From assembly GCF_008831285.2 (NCBI RefSeq), contig NC_045149.1, positions 12,590,629 through 12,654,628 of the forward strand: a stretch of DNA of 64,000 nucleotides, read 5' to 3'. Shown here one piece after another: positions 10,369-21,440 of this stretch. Numbering within the stretch: position 1 is the first letter of the stretch; the number at the start of each line of letters is the position of its first letter. A model generated the notes under the pieces. It was not told the DNA's origin. It searched no databases and saw only the letters and a program-made list of their open reading frames with translations. The DNA is from Nymphaea colorata (lineage: Eukaryota; Streptophyta; Magnoliopsida; Nymphaeales; Nymphaeaceae). The position numbers and the translations under genes were made by a program.

Positions 10369-10859
10369 AATTCTTGATGGATGGTGTCGAGGAATAACTT
10401 GCGGACTATCATGGGTAGAATGACATACCATGACGCTTCCTTTGCGATACGAATTTGTTGGTTGGCAACTGAAGAATGAGGAAGACTAAGAAGTGAGACT
10501 GTAATTGCTTTGAGGATGTGGTGGTCATAAAGTTATCAAAGGAACCAGCCATTTCATTTAATAATATATGCTTACTCAATATGAAGCTTATTAAGAGCGT
10601 GGTATTTGCTGTTGAGGGACTGTTTGATGTGATTTTATTGTGAAGTACATTTAAAAGATATTTTCATTGCCAATCAATGGGAGTTATCTACCAATTCTAA
10701 ATATTCAACCTCCACATCATGGTGACACGGGTTGGACCCTAGGAAGCGGGGTCAAAAGCACATGCACATTAGAAGAGAAGATTCTTGTTTTGTTGCGATG
10801 GAAATAAAATTAAACACTAAAGGTATGAGAATTATAGCCGTGCTTCCGGTCAAGGACTG
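10369..10859. other. Intergenic stretch between exon-like fragment and LINE end
   Basis: AT-rich DNA with no supported gene. Near 10830-10870 it passes into the 3' end of the minus-strand LINE. The exact LINE end and its poly(A) tract are not clear. Confidence 0.5.
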
Positions 10860-11400
10860 CGGAGGGTTAGGCCCCCTACCGTTTATTGAGCAAAAATGGG
10901 GATTGTACAAAAGAACATGCAACCTCAGCGGGTTCTAGTCAGCTGTTATCTGTTTACTGAATGGGTTCCAACCAAGCATGCTGGAACCCATCTTTTACAA
11001 AAATTAGTGTCTGGGGTAACAAAAAGCAAGTGGAGAGCTTCAGCATTAGGCCAGCCTTTGTGAGGCTTGATGAGACTTGAGAGCTTCGTTACAGGTAAAT
11101 CTTGCTGCAAAACTAAGCCAAGCTTTCTGAGGTCCCCTTCAACCGTGCTCCTCTAGGTCCCATTGTTAGCTTTCAAGAGAATGATACCGTTGTTCCAGTC
11201 CACACTTCCCAAAAGTTGGGAGCATTCTGATAACATTCAGTCTTCTTGGGTGGCATGGGCCACTTCTGACCAACGTGAAGCACCGAAAATGCACTCCCCC
11301 TACTTGTTCTTAATGATGCCAGCAACCCCTATCTTGTCACCTCTCCACCACCACATGATGTGCAGAGACTGGCAGTTTCTCTAGTGGCCGAATTGCCATT
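10860..11400 (-). mobile_element. 3' end of L1-type LINE
   Basis: On the minus strand this reads as LINE 3' sequence, ending in text like TTTTGTACAATCCCC and CTCAATAAA before the boundary. Such a tail is typical of plant L1-type LINEs. Coding remnants are too decayed to assign. Confidence 0.55.
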
Positions 11401-12530
11401 TCCCCATAAAATGCCCTTCTCAAGCCAATGCTTGACGATGATCGCATTGCAAGACCTCCATTTGTAGTTCCTTAGATGCTTACAAAATTCTAAAAGCTAA
11501 CTTTTAATGTTAAGGTTTCAAGTTCTTTGTGTTTGCTGTTGCTTCTGAGTCTCCAAAGAAACCAGTTTCCAACACTTGTCCAAGGCCTTATCTTTGAATT
11601 TCATTTATATGTCACCATTCTACGCCTTGGATGAGATTAGCCGGGGGGGGGAGGGAGTCTCTGTCTGCAAAATGCTCGAGCACTGTCCGCCATACTTAAT
11701 TGGCAGCCGGATAATGGAAGAATGCATGGCTTTCATCTTCTATACCTGCTTGACACGTAGCATTTGGAGGCTAGTTGCATGCTTTGTTTCTGAACATACT
11801 TGTCCAGGGGGAGATGCCCTTTAACGCCCACATATAGTGTCCAGCAAGCTCCCTTCTGCCTTTTCAAACCAGGTCGCCCCATCTAACTGTTTGCCCTCTC
11901 CTGCTCGTGTTTAACCATAAAGGCTTCCGAGAAATCTCCTGATGACTGCAGCCTTTCCACACTAATCTGTCACGATCAAAAGGGGCAAGATTGGGGATAG
12001 AAGTCTAAATGACAACGAGGTTAAGAAAATTACAAACAAAGGTGAGAGGTTCCTCGCAGACCTCTTTGAAACAAAGATTGATAACGGGCTCCACAAGATA
12101 GAAGAGCTGACTACGAATCATGTCTACAATAGGAGCGTCATGCCAGCAATCTTTCCAAAATTTGACGATCTCACCATTGCCGATTCTGCAGATGGTCATG
12201 TCTTTGATGCTTTTCCAAGCCTGGACAGTTTTCCCCTAGGAATTTGAAGTCCTAACTCCATGTTGGCTTTCGTCGCATATAGACTTCATCTGGATCAATA
12301 CCTTTCTCACACTAGAATGGACCAAGGTGTGTCCTCTGCAGTCAAGGAGTGCCAAATTAGCAGAGTTCACCTCCCTAATGGATCGCAGACCTACACCCCT
12401 GATCCTTGGGGAGACACAGGTCTGACCAACTGATCCTATGACACCCCTTAGTGTCTTCAGAATCCTGCCAAAGAAAGGTAGGGCAGAGCCTCTCAAATTT
12501 TTAACAAGTGCTGAAAGGGATTTTAACAAC
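11401..12530 (-). pseudogene. LINE C-terminal region with zinc-finger-type RVT tail
   Basis: Minus-strand fragments carry the plant LINE C-terminus: SPRIRGVGLRSIREVNSANL (a GLGIRSL-like block), then ICRIGNGEIVKFWKDCWHD, the block before the zf-RVT zinc finger, and further down remnants like WRTVLEHFADRDSLPPP. This region lies downstream of RT in L1-type ORF2 proteins and may bind the RNA template. The pieces are in different frames with stops, so it is inactive. Confidence 0.8.
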
Positions 12531-13890
12531 CAAACTCCAGTACCCTACAAGTGCTGCAATGCTATGCTTAATTAGGTAGAGTCTTCTCTAGAAGGAGAGG
12601 ACTAGCTTCTTCAATTTAGCCAGTTTCAAGTCAGCTTTCAGTATGAGGTTACGACATTGCTTCTCGGTGAGGGCTTCACCTAAAGGGGAATCCCCAAATA
12701 TTTAGTAGGAAGACACTCTCACTTCCAGCCTAGCTCGTGCTCAATCTGGACCATTTGCTATTCATCCATATTAAAGCAAAAAATTGAGCTTTTATCAGTG
12801 TTAACTCTGAGCCTCGACCCCTCCTCAAGCTCATTCAAACAAGCATTAGGCGTTCGCATGCTCTTTAAACTTCGACAAAAAACATAGCGCCATCTGCGTA
12901 GAATGTGGAGAACGGAGGCCTTGTTTTCGTTCCCAGAGCTGGAACAAGGATTTTTTTAATCTTACCTTCTCCTTCACACAACAGGACAACATTTTCATAA
13001 CTATTATAGGTAAGAGGAGAGGGGATCCCCTTGCCTGAGCCCCCGATTAATTGCAAACCAGTCACCTTCTCTGCCATTTAAGAGAAGCGAAGACTTAACT
13101 GTGCAAGTGATGGTCATCACTCACGAAATCCAGTCTTCATTGCCTCATCGCGTTCTTCAGGAACTTCCAATTAACACGGTCATACGCTTTGGCTGAGAAT
13201 GTGAATTACTTTCTAGCTGAGAAGAAAGCTATCTTGGATACACCGACCCTGCAAAAAGGCATTCTAGTTTTTTGAGATGATGTGACTGAGAAAATCAGTT
13301 GCATTCTTTTCACCATGATTCTAGTAATGAATTTAGGAAACAATTACATGGAGAGAGAGGCATGAATTCTTCCATCTGGTTAGCCCCTTGCTCCTTGGGG
13401 GTAAGCACCATGTGAATTTTGTTAATTTTCTTAACAATTCTTCCCAAGGAAAAAAAAAATCAGTGATTGTTCTGCAGATATCATGTTTCACATGCCAGTT
13501 CTTTTGGAAGAACCCATTACCAAAGCCATCCGCCTACCGAATCGAGTCCTTCGTTGCCTTTAAGGACTGCCCATTCAATTCCCTGTAGAGAGAGAAACAT
13601 TCTCACTGTTAGACACCTTGGGCTGTCTGCCGGAAGACAAGGGAGACGGCCAGTCCCCTGGCTGGAGCCTAGGAGATCAATAAAGTATTTAGTGCACGCT
13701 TGAAAATTTTCAAGCATCTCATATAGCAAGGAGTCGCCTTGCATGACTGCTACTATTTTGTTTCTCCGCCTTCTTTTGGCCATCCCTTGAAAGTAACTTG
13801 GTGTTCAGGTCTCTCTCTTGAATTCAACTGATCCTAGATTTCTGTCTCCATAACTTTTCTTCCAACAAAAGCAGCTAGTTAAATCACTCT
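12531..13890 (-). pseudogene. LINE reverse transcriptase, inactive
   Basis: Minus-strand LINE RT blocks: RRRRNKIVAVMQGD with YFIDLLGS just before the domain (13783-13517), SAKAYDRVNWKFL near 13195-13150, GLQLIGGSGKGIPSPLTY near 13060-13010 and FYADGAMFFV near 12905-12880. The catalytic YADD box reads YADG, and several frameshifts and stops occur between blocks. The enzyme would prime reverse transcription on nicked target DNA. Order and spacing fit one degraded ORF2. Confidence 0.85.
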
Positions 13891-14603
13891 TTAGTCACAG
13901 TTCGTGGGAAGCAGCGTCATCATTCTCGGCCTCTGCAAGTCTCTGGGCATCTCTAATCTGCTTCTTAAGGGAGTCAATCCAAGCAGACAGGCTACTCGGC
14001 CCTGGCTTAAACCAGTTTCTAAGATTGTCCATCGACGCTTCTAATTTGTTAAGCAACTGGATCATCGTGCAACCTGGGAAATCTGCGTTGAAATCCCTAT
14101 TTGATTTGGTTTTCATAACCAGCAACTTCTTCCCATTATTGGAAATGACAAAACGGAACTTTCCCCCAGATTGCATACTGTCGCTTAACTGCTTGGAAAA
14201 TCAATGCGTTATGGTTAGAGATAGATCTACCCAACATTTCCAAACCGAAGCTAAAAGAATGATCATCCGCCAAAAGTTTGAAACGAAGCATCGGTCTGGT
14301 CTGCTCGTGACATTATGCGGCCGTCTGTTGTTTGTCCACCAGTCTGCGCAGCACATTTCTTTCAAAGTCAAACTGGTAATGAACTGAAAGAAAGCAAGGC
14401 AAGCAGCTAGTGCTGGAGCCCTGCCTGATTTCTCTTCCTCCTCTTGAACATAATTAAAATCGCCTAAATAGACATAAGGGATTTCAATCTACGCGAGCAT
14501 GCTGCAAAGCTCATGACACAAACGATGTCTAATTCAGATCTCCCGCCGTCAGGATAAACCATACACTCCAAATCTTTCTCATCCATTTCCGCATCCTCTA
14601 GGA
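13891..14603 (-). pseudogene. LINE endonuclease remnant and linker
   Basis: Minus-strand text includes IPYVYLGDFNYVQ, containing the GDFN site of the APE-type endonuclease, then ADWWTNNRRPHNVTSRPDR, which matches the WTNNR...SRIDR block. Next comes the linker LEASMDNLRNWFKPGPSSL before RT. The N-terminal half of the endonuclease, normally about 150 residues before GDFN, is not visible. An internal deletion near 14600 is likely. The enzyme nicks target DNA to start insertion. Confidence 0.75.
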
Positions 14604-15239
14604 TCACATTGGATTCCAAGGACTGTTGCAAAGGAATGACTGACCTCCCTTTCTTGATATTCCCATCTGTTCAATCGTGGCAACAGGGGCCGAACGGATT
14701 TTTGGGGGGACTGCATTTATTTCTTTGCACTCGAGTGAACACCTCTTGACATAAATCTTCATCGCATCATAGAGGGATTCCCTTGTGAAGCTGTTGTGTT
14801 GTAGCCCTTCACTCTCCGCTGGGACTCCGTGCTCAACTTCCGGGTTGGATTTTTCTAGAGACACAGGAAGACTGTGTGTCTCTTTGCAAAACTCTACTGC
14901 TTCTTTTCTGAGCCGGTTTTGTCCGCCTCTTCCGAGACGTTGAAAGATCGAGGGCGCAATTCCTGGGGAGTCTTTCGCTCCCCTTGACTTATGGAATTCT
15001 CGCTGGAAGGAAGGCCCTCTTTGGCTAGAGACCCTGAGGGGACCACTTTTTTCAGGCGCGACCTTGCCTGAACTGTCTTTTTCCTGAAGCACGTCGAATC
15101 TGCTCGCGTTTACATCGGTGCTGTGAGGAAAGTTCGCTGGTTTATGCTTCCTTTTGGAGGTCTTGACCACTTGCCAAGCATTGGGAGTCGCCTCTAGAGA
15201 TCCACGGCCTTGCTTTCTGGCCTTCACAGGAATTGCCAA
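14604..15239 (-). pseudogene. LINE ORF1 C-terminal / inter-ORF region
   Basis: An open frame of about 211 codons on the minus strand, starting AIPVKARKQGRGSLEATPNA and rich in K, S, P and charged residues. Plant LINE ORF1 proteins end with such a low-complexity basic tail after the DUF4283 and zinc-knuckle region. No enzymatic motif is visible. Position between ORF1 (15240-15762) and the endonuclease supports the call. Confidence 0.6.
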
Positions 15240-15762
15240 ATGGCTTGTGGATCTGCCTTTTCTGCAAACCTAGACCTTAGTTTCATACTCAATAACTTGC
15301 TCTATGATCCGTCCCTCCTCAACTTCTAGTTCAACGTCTGGGATGGGTTGAAAGCCAAGAGGAAACACGGATGCGTGAAAATCCATACCGCGCGAAACCG
15401 TTGGTGTATTCATCCGCTTCCACAAAGGAAGCACCAATGGTGTCAGCAATGTGCTGGAAGACATGGGGAATCCATAGTTCTGCAAGCAAGTCTGGAAAAG
15501 CCTGATCCATATGCAAACTTTGTTGGAGCTTTCGACTTTCATGGACATGCCGCATACCGGGCCCCTACCTATTTGCAATAAGAAAACGACCCCCAACATA
15601 CCAACCTCCAGGGAAGGTGATCAATGTGATATCTTCCTCGCTGGTTGCTCTTATGAGGAAGAAGAAACCCTTGCCAACCGACGTAAACCTGACTTGAGGG
15701 ATTCCGTTCCAGAAACCTTTGACCTCTAGGAAGATGTAGGAGTAATCAAGCCTCCCCTTCCA
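15240..15762 (-). pseudogene. LINE ORF1, DUF4283-type RNA-binding part
   Basis: The minus strand reads WKGRLDYSYIFLEVKGFW, then VGKGFFFLIRATSEEDITL and FPGGWYVGGRFLI, a DUF4283-like domain. After a frame change comes AELWIPHVFQHIADTIGASF, matching the P-LELW...IA..IG block that follows it in plant LINE ORF1. ORF1 binds element RNA. The reading frame ends abruptly at 15762, where the Tekay-like gypsy element begins. The missing upstream part continues in frame at 42080 on the other side of that insertion. Confidence 0.8.
15758..15762. repeat. Left target-site duplication of the Tekay element
   Basis: TTCCA here is repeated at 42080-42084. The right copy sits two bases beyond the expected LTR end, so one LTR end carries two extra bases. 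LINE ORF1 reads through when one copy is removed. Confidence 0.65.
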
Positions 15763-17315
15763 TGTTAACATTCACGATTTCTCTTTTCTTATTTATTTGG
15801 AAACCATGAAAAATGGTAGATTAAATTATTGAAGCTGTCAAGGGAAAGTGTTGGAAAGAAACAAATGTGTTAGAATAAACCTGACTGAGATTTAATTCAA
15901 AAGATTAAATGGCAAGAGGGAAAACTGAAAGATCATTCCTTTACATGACAGGAAGATTTCAAAACTAGTATGGCAATTTTGGGGAGGCTTGAAAAGGGCA
16001 TATTTAACCACATTTAAGAGCAAGGAAACCATTTTTTATTGCAGCAATAGAGGAACAAGTCCAGCACTAGAGAGATTGAGAGAGAAAGAGAGTAAGAGGG
16101 AGAAGGGTTTTCAATTCTGCTCTCTTATTGGAGAAGATCAAGGAAATGGGCTGGTTGACAGATTTTGATTTTTACAGGTATGGAGATTTTTAGTTATGAA
16201 TGTATGATGAAGACTGTATTTTTTATTTCTTATAGATACATATACATGAGAATCTACGTATTTATACATCTATGGATGAATCCATGAATGATGTGCCGTA
16301 TGATGGGAATGATATGTGGTGTTTTTAGATCTAGTTATATCTGAGTTCTTAGAAACAATGCATGTTAGATACAAATATGAAGTGTAAGGCATGTAAATCA
16401 TAGTTTTGATAGAACGTAATAACATAGTTGCGAAAACAAAAATTAAGGGGTCTGATTTATACCCGTGAGATTCGGTCGTGTCCCCGAATCTCCAAAGCTA
16501 GACTGAAATCCCCGTTTAGTCATCCCTTCCACGGAGAACCAAACCCTCGATTTCCTCTACTTTTGCCATAGACGCCGACAACAGGGACATTTTCTTCAAT
16601 CTTCCTGTTGCTGGAGAGCTCCAAGAGAAGGGAATACCGTGAGAGTTGCAGTAGAGGCGATTTGGGGATGAATGAATAACACGATATTGAAGACGCAGGC
16701 TTCCTCCTGTCGCTCCTCCTTGCTGCCAGTTCATTCTCGCCACAAAGAAAGTGGCAGCCGAGAGAGACACACCTGGTTTGGGAGGTCGTCTTCCTCACGT
16801 TGGCTACGCTGGAAGAACGAGAGCAGAGGAGGTGGCGGCAACTGAAAGCGTCGGACAGTGGGCGGCGACGTGGAAACCGAGCGTCAGAGGTTGCGAGAGG
16901 AAGACGATCTCTCCCTCTGGTCCCGTTTTCTTTGGTTTTGGGTTGTTGAAGACGATGGAAGCTCCACCGTCGGGCGAATTAGTACTTTGTTGGGTGATGT
17001 TCATTCATGATTGGATTTTTTTCCATACTCAGAGGAGTTCTGACCCTTCTTTCTATCTCTACAGGTAGTTATTGAGAGATTTTGACTCATGAAGTGACAT
17101 CCTCAAGCTTGTGATGGACGGGTATTGGCAATCTGGACACTGCATCGGTTTTGGGCATTGTGGTTATTTTAGTTGTTTTGGTCTAAGTGTTTTATGGTTG
17201 ACATAAATCAGAATGCCTTTTAATACAATGTATTTGATTTAGTTTTAGTCATGACTCGATGTCACTTCTGCTATTATACAAAAAAAAATTGGTGTCAAAA
17301 ACTTGGGTCGTGACA
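15763..17315 (+). mobile_element. 5' LTR of Tekay-like gypsy element (internal deletion)
   Basis: A 1553-bp LTR, TGTTAACATT...TCGTGACA. It is colinear with the 3' LTR (22968-24072 plus 40430-42077), sharing blocks such as aaatggtagattaaat and ccgaatctccaaagctagac. After position about 16974 the sequence jumps to aattagtactttgttggg, skipping about 1.16 kb that the 3' LTR retains (about 40575-41737). The 5' copy is therefore internally deleted. Confidence 0.85.
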
Positions 17316-17332
17316 ACTTTAGTATCAGAGCA
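17316..17332 (+). promoter_or_regulatory. Primer-binding site of Tekay element (degraded)
   Basis: acttTAGTATCAGAGC follows the LTR end. It matches TGGTATCAGAGC, the initiator Met tRNA site, with a changed start. Confidence 0.8.
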
Positions 17333-17520
17333 CAGTGTCCAGAGTCCATGTCCAATGCCAATGTCGATCACAAGTAGAGCAAAGGTCATCCGAGCAAGTT
17401 AAAGAAGGGTGTTTTTGATTTTTTGTGAATATTGAGTTTTAAAGTTTTATAGTAGTCCTAACGGATTGCTTTAGAATACAACTGTTATTTTTTTTGTTTT
17501 CCTCTATGCAGTGTAGTTCA

Positions 17521-18540
17521 ATGGCACACACTAGAGGAGGGAGTGTTAGTGGAAGAGGGAGAACTTCTCGCAACACCAGGAGCCGAAACGTCGAAACTCA
17601 TCCTACTTGTCCTAGGATGCCTATTAAAAACATCCAACAACAGCAAGTGTTCATTATGAACACCTTGCATATGATTACGGGGTTGATGCATGGCCTGACG
17701 CAGACTGTTCCTTCAAGAGGAACTAGTACAGATACGATCGGGACAACGAATGGTGAGGCAAGGGGCGTAACTCACCAACAATTTATGAGCTTGCATCTTC
17801 CAAAGCTTTTTGGGAAAGGCACTACTGACGATGCAGAAGAGTGAATAAAAGAAACCGAGAAGATCTTTACCACCCTGGATGTGCTTGACAACAAGAATGT
17901 TCGGTATGACACATTTATGCTCAAAGGAGATGTTGAGGAATGGTAGCAGACACAACGTGAAGTGAAGTTCACAAATCACGAAGCGACTTGGGAAAAATTC
18001 AAGGAAGCCTTCACACATGCTTACATCTCATCCTTCATACGAGAAAAACGCATGTAAGAATTCTTGGAGCTTCAACAGAGGAGTATGAGCCTACACGAAT
18101 ATGTCGTCAAATTTAGACACTTGGAAAGGTACTGCCCCCATGTGTATACTGCTGACGCGGATAGAGCAAATAAGTTCATTAGATGACTTAAAGACGGGTT
18201 GCGGAGCAAAGTAATGGGTAGTCGTCCAAAAGATCTAGATGACGCAATCGACATGCCTACACGTTTCGAAGAAGACTCAGACAAGACACATGGGACAGAT
18301 TGGAGGAGTGAATTTCTGCGGCCTAAGTCGAGGCCAAACATATTCAAGAGGAGGCGCAGTGACAGGATAAACCAAGAGGACAAGTTCAAGAGACAGAGGC
18401 CATCAGCATCCAGGCGAGATGAGGAATGCCTCAAATGTCATCGCCAACACCCCGGCAAACCATGTTACTGGGATATCGGGGTATGTCTTTACTGCGGAAC
18501 GAAAGGTCATTTTATTCGTGAGTGTCTAAAGAAGAAATAG
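17521..18540 (+). pseudogene. Tekay-like gypsy gag, with in-frame stops
   Basis: Starts at ATG 17521 (MAHTRGGSVSGRGRTS). It follows the gypsy gag plan: QQFMSLHLPKLFGKGTTDDA, then KIFTTLDVLDNKNVRYDTFM, a FKEAFTHAYIS block, EFLELQQRSMSLHEYVVKFR, and a CCHC zinc knuckle in VCLYCGTKGHFIRECLKKK near the end. It has about five in-frame stops (near 17842, 17944, 18055, 18183 and the end). Two of these sit where the family has tryptophan (TGG to TGA or TAG). Gag would form particles. This copy is dead but otherwise nearly full length. Confidence 0.85.
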
Positions 18541-19454
18541 GCTGAACAGAGGCATGGGACAGCAAACCAGCCAGCAGAAAAGAAAGTGCTTGGGAGAGTC
18601 TATGCGACCACTGTTGAAAATTCGAGATCCACCGACCTGATTGAAGGTACTCTTCTTGTACATTCTTATTGGGCTCATATTTTGTTTGACTCTGGTGCAT
18701 TACATTCCTTTGTTTCTAAGAGATTTGCTGAACTTTTAAAGTTAGAAGGAAAGAATATATCTTATGAATTATTAGTTGCTACAGCCATGGGAAACAAAGA
18801 CAAATGCAAAACGTATTTAGAAATTGTGAAAATAAAAATACATGGACATTTATTACCAGCACAACTTGTGGTAATAAATATGATGGGGTATGATGTAATC
18901 TTAGGAATGGATTGGTTATACCATCACTATGCGATGATAGATTGCAGAAGGAAAAAGTTGAAGATTCAGTTGGAGAATGCTCAAAAGATTGAATTTGAGG
19001 TAAAAATGCTCCAATATCAAAGAAAGTTGGTTGTCTCAGTAGTTAAGGCAAGGAAATACATGGAAAATGGGTGCACTGCCTATTTGGTTAGCATGGATGC
19101 AATCAACCAGCAATTGAAACCCATCAGTGAGATGTGTACGGTGAAGGATTTTGCAGACGCATTCCCTGAAGATTTACCTGGATTACCTCCTGTACGAGAG
19201 GTGGAGTTTGACATCGAGTTGATACTAGGAACTGCCCCTATTTATAAAGCTCTATATAGGATGGCACCAGTAGAACTGGAAGAATTAAAGAAACAGATTC
19301 AAGATTTAGCCGGCAAGGGATTCATCCGTCCAAGTGTGTCACCTTGGGGAGCACCGGTCCTGTTTGTGAAGAAGAATGATGTGTCAATGCGGTTATGTAT
19401 TGATTACCGAATGTTGAATCAGGTTACAATTAAGAACAGATATCCATTGCCTAG
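18541..19454 (+). pseudogene. Tekay-like protease and first part of RT
   Basis: A long open frame from 18586. It has the retropepsin site [13 protein letters not shown] near 18690-18725 and its flap partner [17 protein letters not shown] near 18895-18940. The RT entry follows: [38 protein letters not shown] and [20 protein letters not shown]. The frame is broken exactly at RYPLP by the hAT-type insertion and resumes at 20357 with [18 protein letters not shown]. Apart from that the segment is well preserved. Confidence 0.9.
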
Positions 19455-20356
19455 TAGGGGTGAACAACGAGCCGAGTAACTCGAACTCGGCTCGTTAAAG
19501 CTCGGCTCGAACTCAAGTTAACGAGCCAAGTTCGAGTTTATTGTTCGGCTCGTTCATTTTATCAAGTCGAGCTCAAGTTTGTTTAACGAAGCTCGTTTAA
19601 CCCAACTTGGCTTGATAGATCGGATATTTATTGTTTTCATCTTGATTCATCTTCATTTTTCATTTTTTTTTCTCTCTCTTCACTTTCTTTCTCTTCATCC
19701 TCGACCTCCAGCCTCTGCCGCTGCCCTTGGCACACCCTCTCTCTATCTACTGGGTTCTTCTACTTCTTCTTCCTCCTCTTTTCCCACCCAGAGATGTCGC
19801 TACTTCTTCTTTCTCCTCCTCTTCTCCCACCCAAAGATGGTCGCTTGAGTCAGACATCTCCTTTCCATCCCAAACCCTAACCTTACTCCTTCGCTCCGGC
19901 CACCGTTGCTGACCTCGGTCCCGTCCTCCTTCAGTTAGCACCGACATCCAGTTGATGGCAACCAACAATGGTACTCTTCTCTCTCTCTCTCTATCTCCCT
20001 TTCTAAATCAAAGAAAACAAGGTTTCTGAAACCCTTTCTCCCTCAAGCGAGAGAGGGTATCAAAAACCCAACAAACTCTACTCAAGCGAGAGAGGGCCTT
20101 CTTCCCCTTTCCACAGAGAATCTGCTACTGCCATCTTCTTCCCCCTTCCACGGCAAAAGCATCTAGAACAGGCATGTAATCGAGTTAAACGAGTCGGTCG
20201 AGTCAATCTCGAGCTCAAACACAATTGATCGAGTCAAGTTCGAGCTGCCATTGTAAAGCTCAACTCGAGCTCGAGCTGACCAAAACAAGAGTCGAGTTGA
20301 GTTCGAGCTGGCTGAGCTCGAGTTCGACTCGGCTCGTGTTCAGCTCTATTGCCTAG
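19447..20356. mobile_element. Non-autonomous hAT-type element in Tekay RT
   Basis: An 894-bp insertion (19455-20348) bounded by the 8-bp direct repeat TTGCCTAG (19447-19454, 20349-20356). Inverted ends are TAGGGGTGAACAACGAGCC and, as the reverse complement of the right end, TAGAGCTGAACACGAGCC. TAGGG-type ends with 8-bp duplications are a hAT hallmark. Both ends carry many CGAGCTCGA / CTCGAACTCGG motifs. The middle (about 19640-20150) is CT-rich with no transposase frame. It splits the RT coding frame cleanly. Confidence 0.9.
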
Positions 20357-21440
20357 AATTGAAGATTTATTCGATCAATTAAAGAAAACAAAAGTGTTTT
20401 CTAAGATAGACTTGAGGTCGGGATACCATCAATTACGAATTAAGGAAAAAGATATTCCCAAAACAACATTTTGCACATGTTATGAGCATTATGAGTTTCG
20501 AGTGATGCCTTTTAAATTCACAAATGCACCAACAACTTTTATGGATCTCATGAATCGTATATTCCATGAGTACTTAGACCGATTCGTTATAGTGTTCATT
20601 AACGATGTGTTAGTATACTCAGAGTGTGAAGCATCACATGCAGTACATCTCGAGCTGGTGATGAAAATATTGAGACAAAATCAACTGTATGTCAAGTATT
20701 CCAAGTGCGAGTTTTGGCTAGATAAAGTAAACTTCTTGGGACACATAATCTCTAAGGAGGGAGTGGCAGTTGATCCGGCCAAAGTAGAAGTTGTACAACA
20801 ATGGAATGCGCCAACTAATGTAACAGAAATAAGAAGTTTTCTTGGTTTGGCAGGTTACTACAGGAAGTTCATTAAGGATTTCTCAAAAATTGCAATCCCA
20901 ATAACTAAATTGTTACTAAAGGGTGTCAAATTTACGTGGACGGAAGACTTTCAGAAGAGTTTCCAAACGTTGAAGGGCAATTTGACAAACACCCCAATTC
21001 TAGCACTGCCAAAGGGGAGGCAAGGATTTGTGGTATATACTGATGCGTCAGGAACATGTTATGGAGCAGTGCCTATGCAAAGAGACAACGTCATAGCATA
21101 TGCCTCTAGGCAACTGAAACCACATGAGAAAAACTATCCAACGCATGATCTGAAATTAGGAGTTGTGGTATTTGCACTAAAAATATGAAGACATTATCTC
21201 TATGGTGTGGAATTTGAAGTATTTTCTGACCACAAATCTCCCAAATATTTGTTCTCACAGAAGGAATTGAATCTAAGACAGAGGAGATGGCTGGAATATC
21301 TCAAATATTACGACTTTGAAATAATGTATCATCCAGGAAATGCTAATGTGGTAGCTGATGCACTCAGCAGAAAGGCGTCTGCTAAAGCTGGTGGATTGTT
21401 AATGCAGACATGGAATTTGGTGGAAGACTTTAAACAATAG
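20349..21440 (+). pseudogene. Tekay-like RT and RNase H
   Basis: RT resumes with [20 protein letters not shown], then [20 protein letters not shown] and [13 protein letters not shown], where the first aspartate of the FIDD catalytic box is asparagine (GAT/GAC to AAC). The thumb follows ([32 protein letters not shown]). RNase H shows [31 protein letters not shown] and [19 protein letters not shown] at 21186 sits where the family has tryptophan (KIWRHYL). The changed catalytic residue alone should abolish activity. Confidence 0.9.

Noticed and set aside
19579-20000. Frames inside the CT-rich middle of the hAT-type element
   Set aside because: Serine/leucine-rich translation of CT-rich DNA; no transposase motif.
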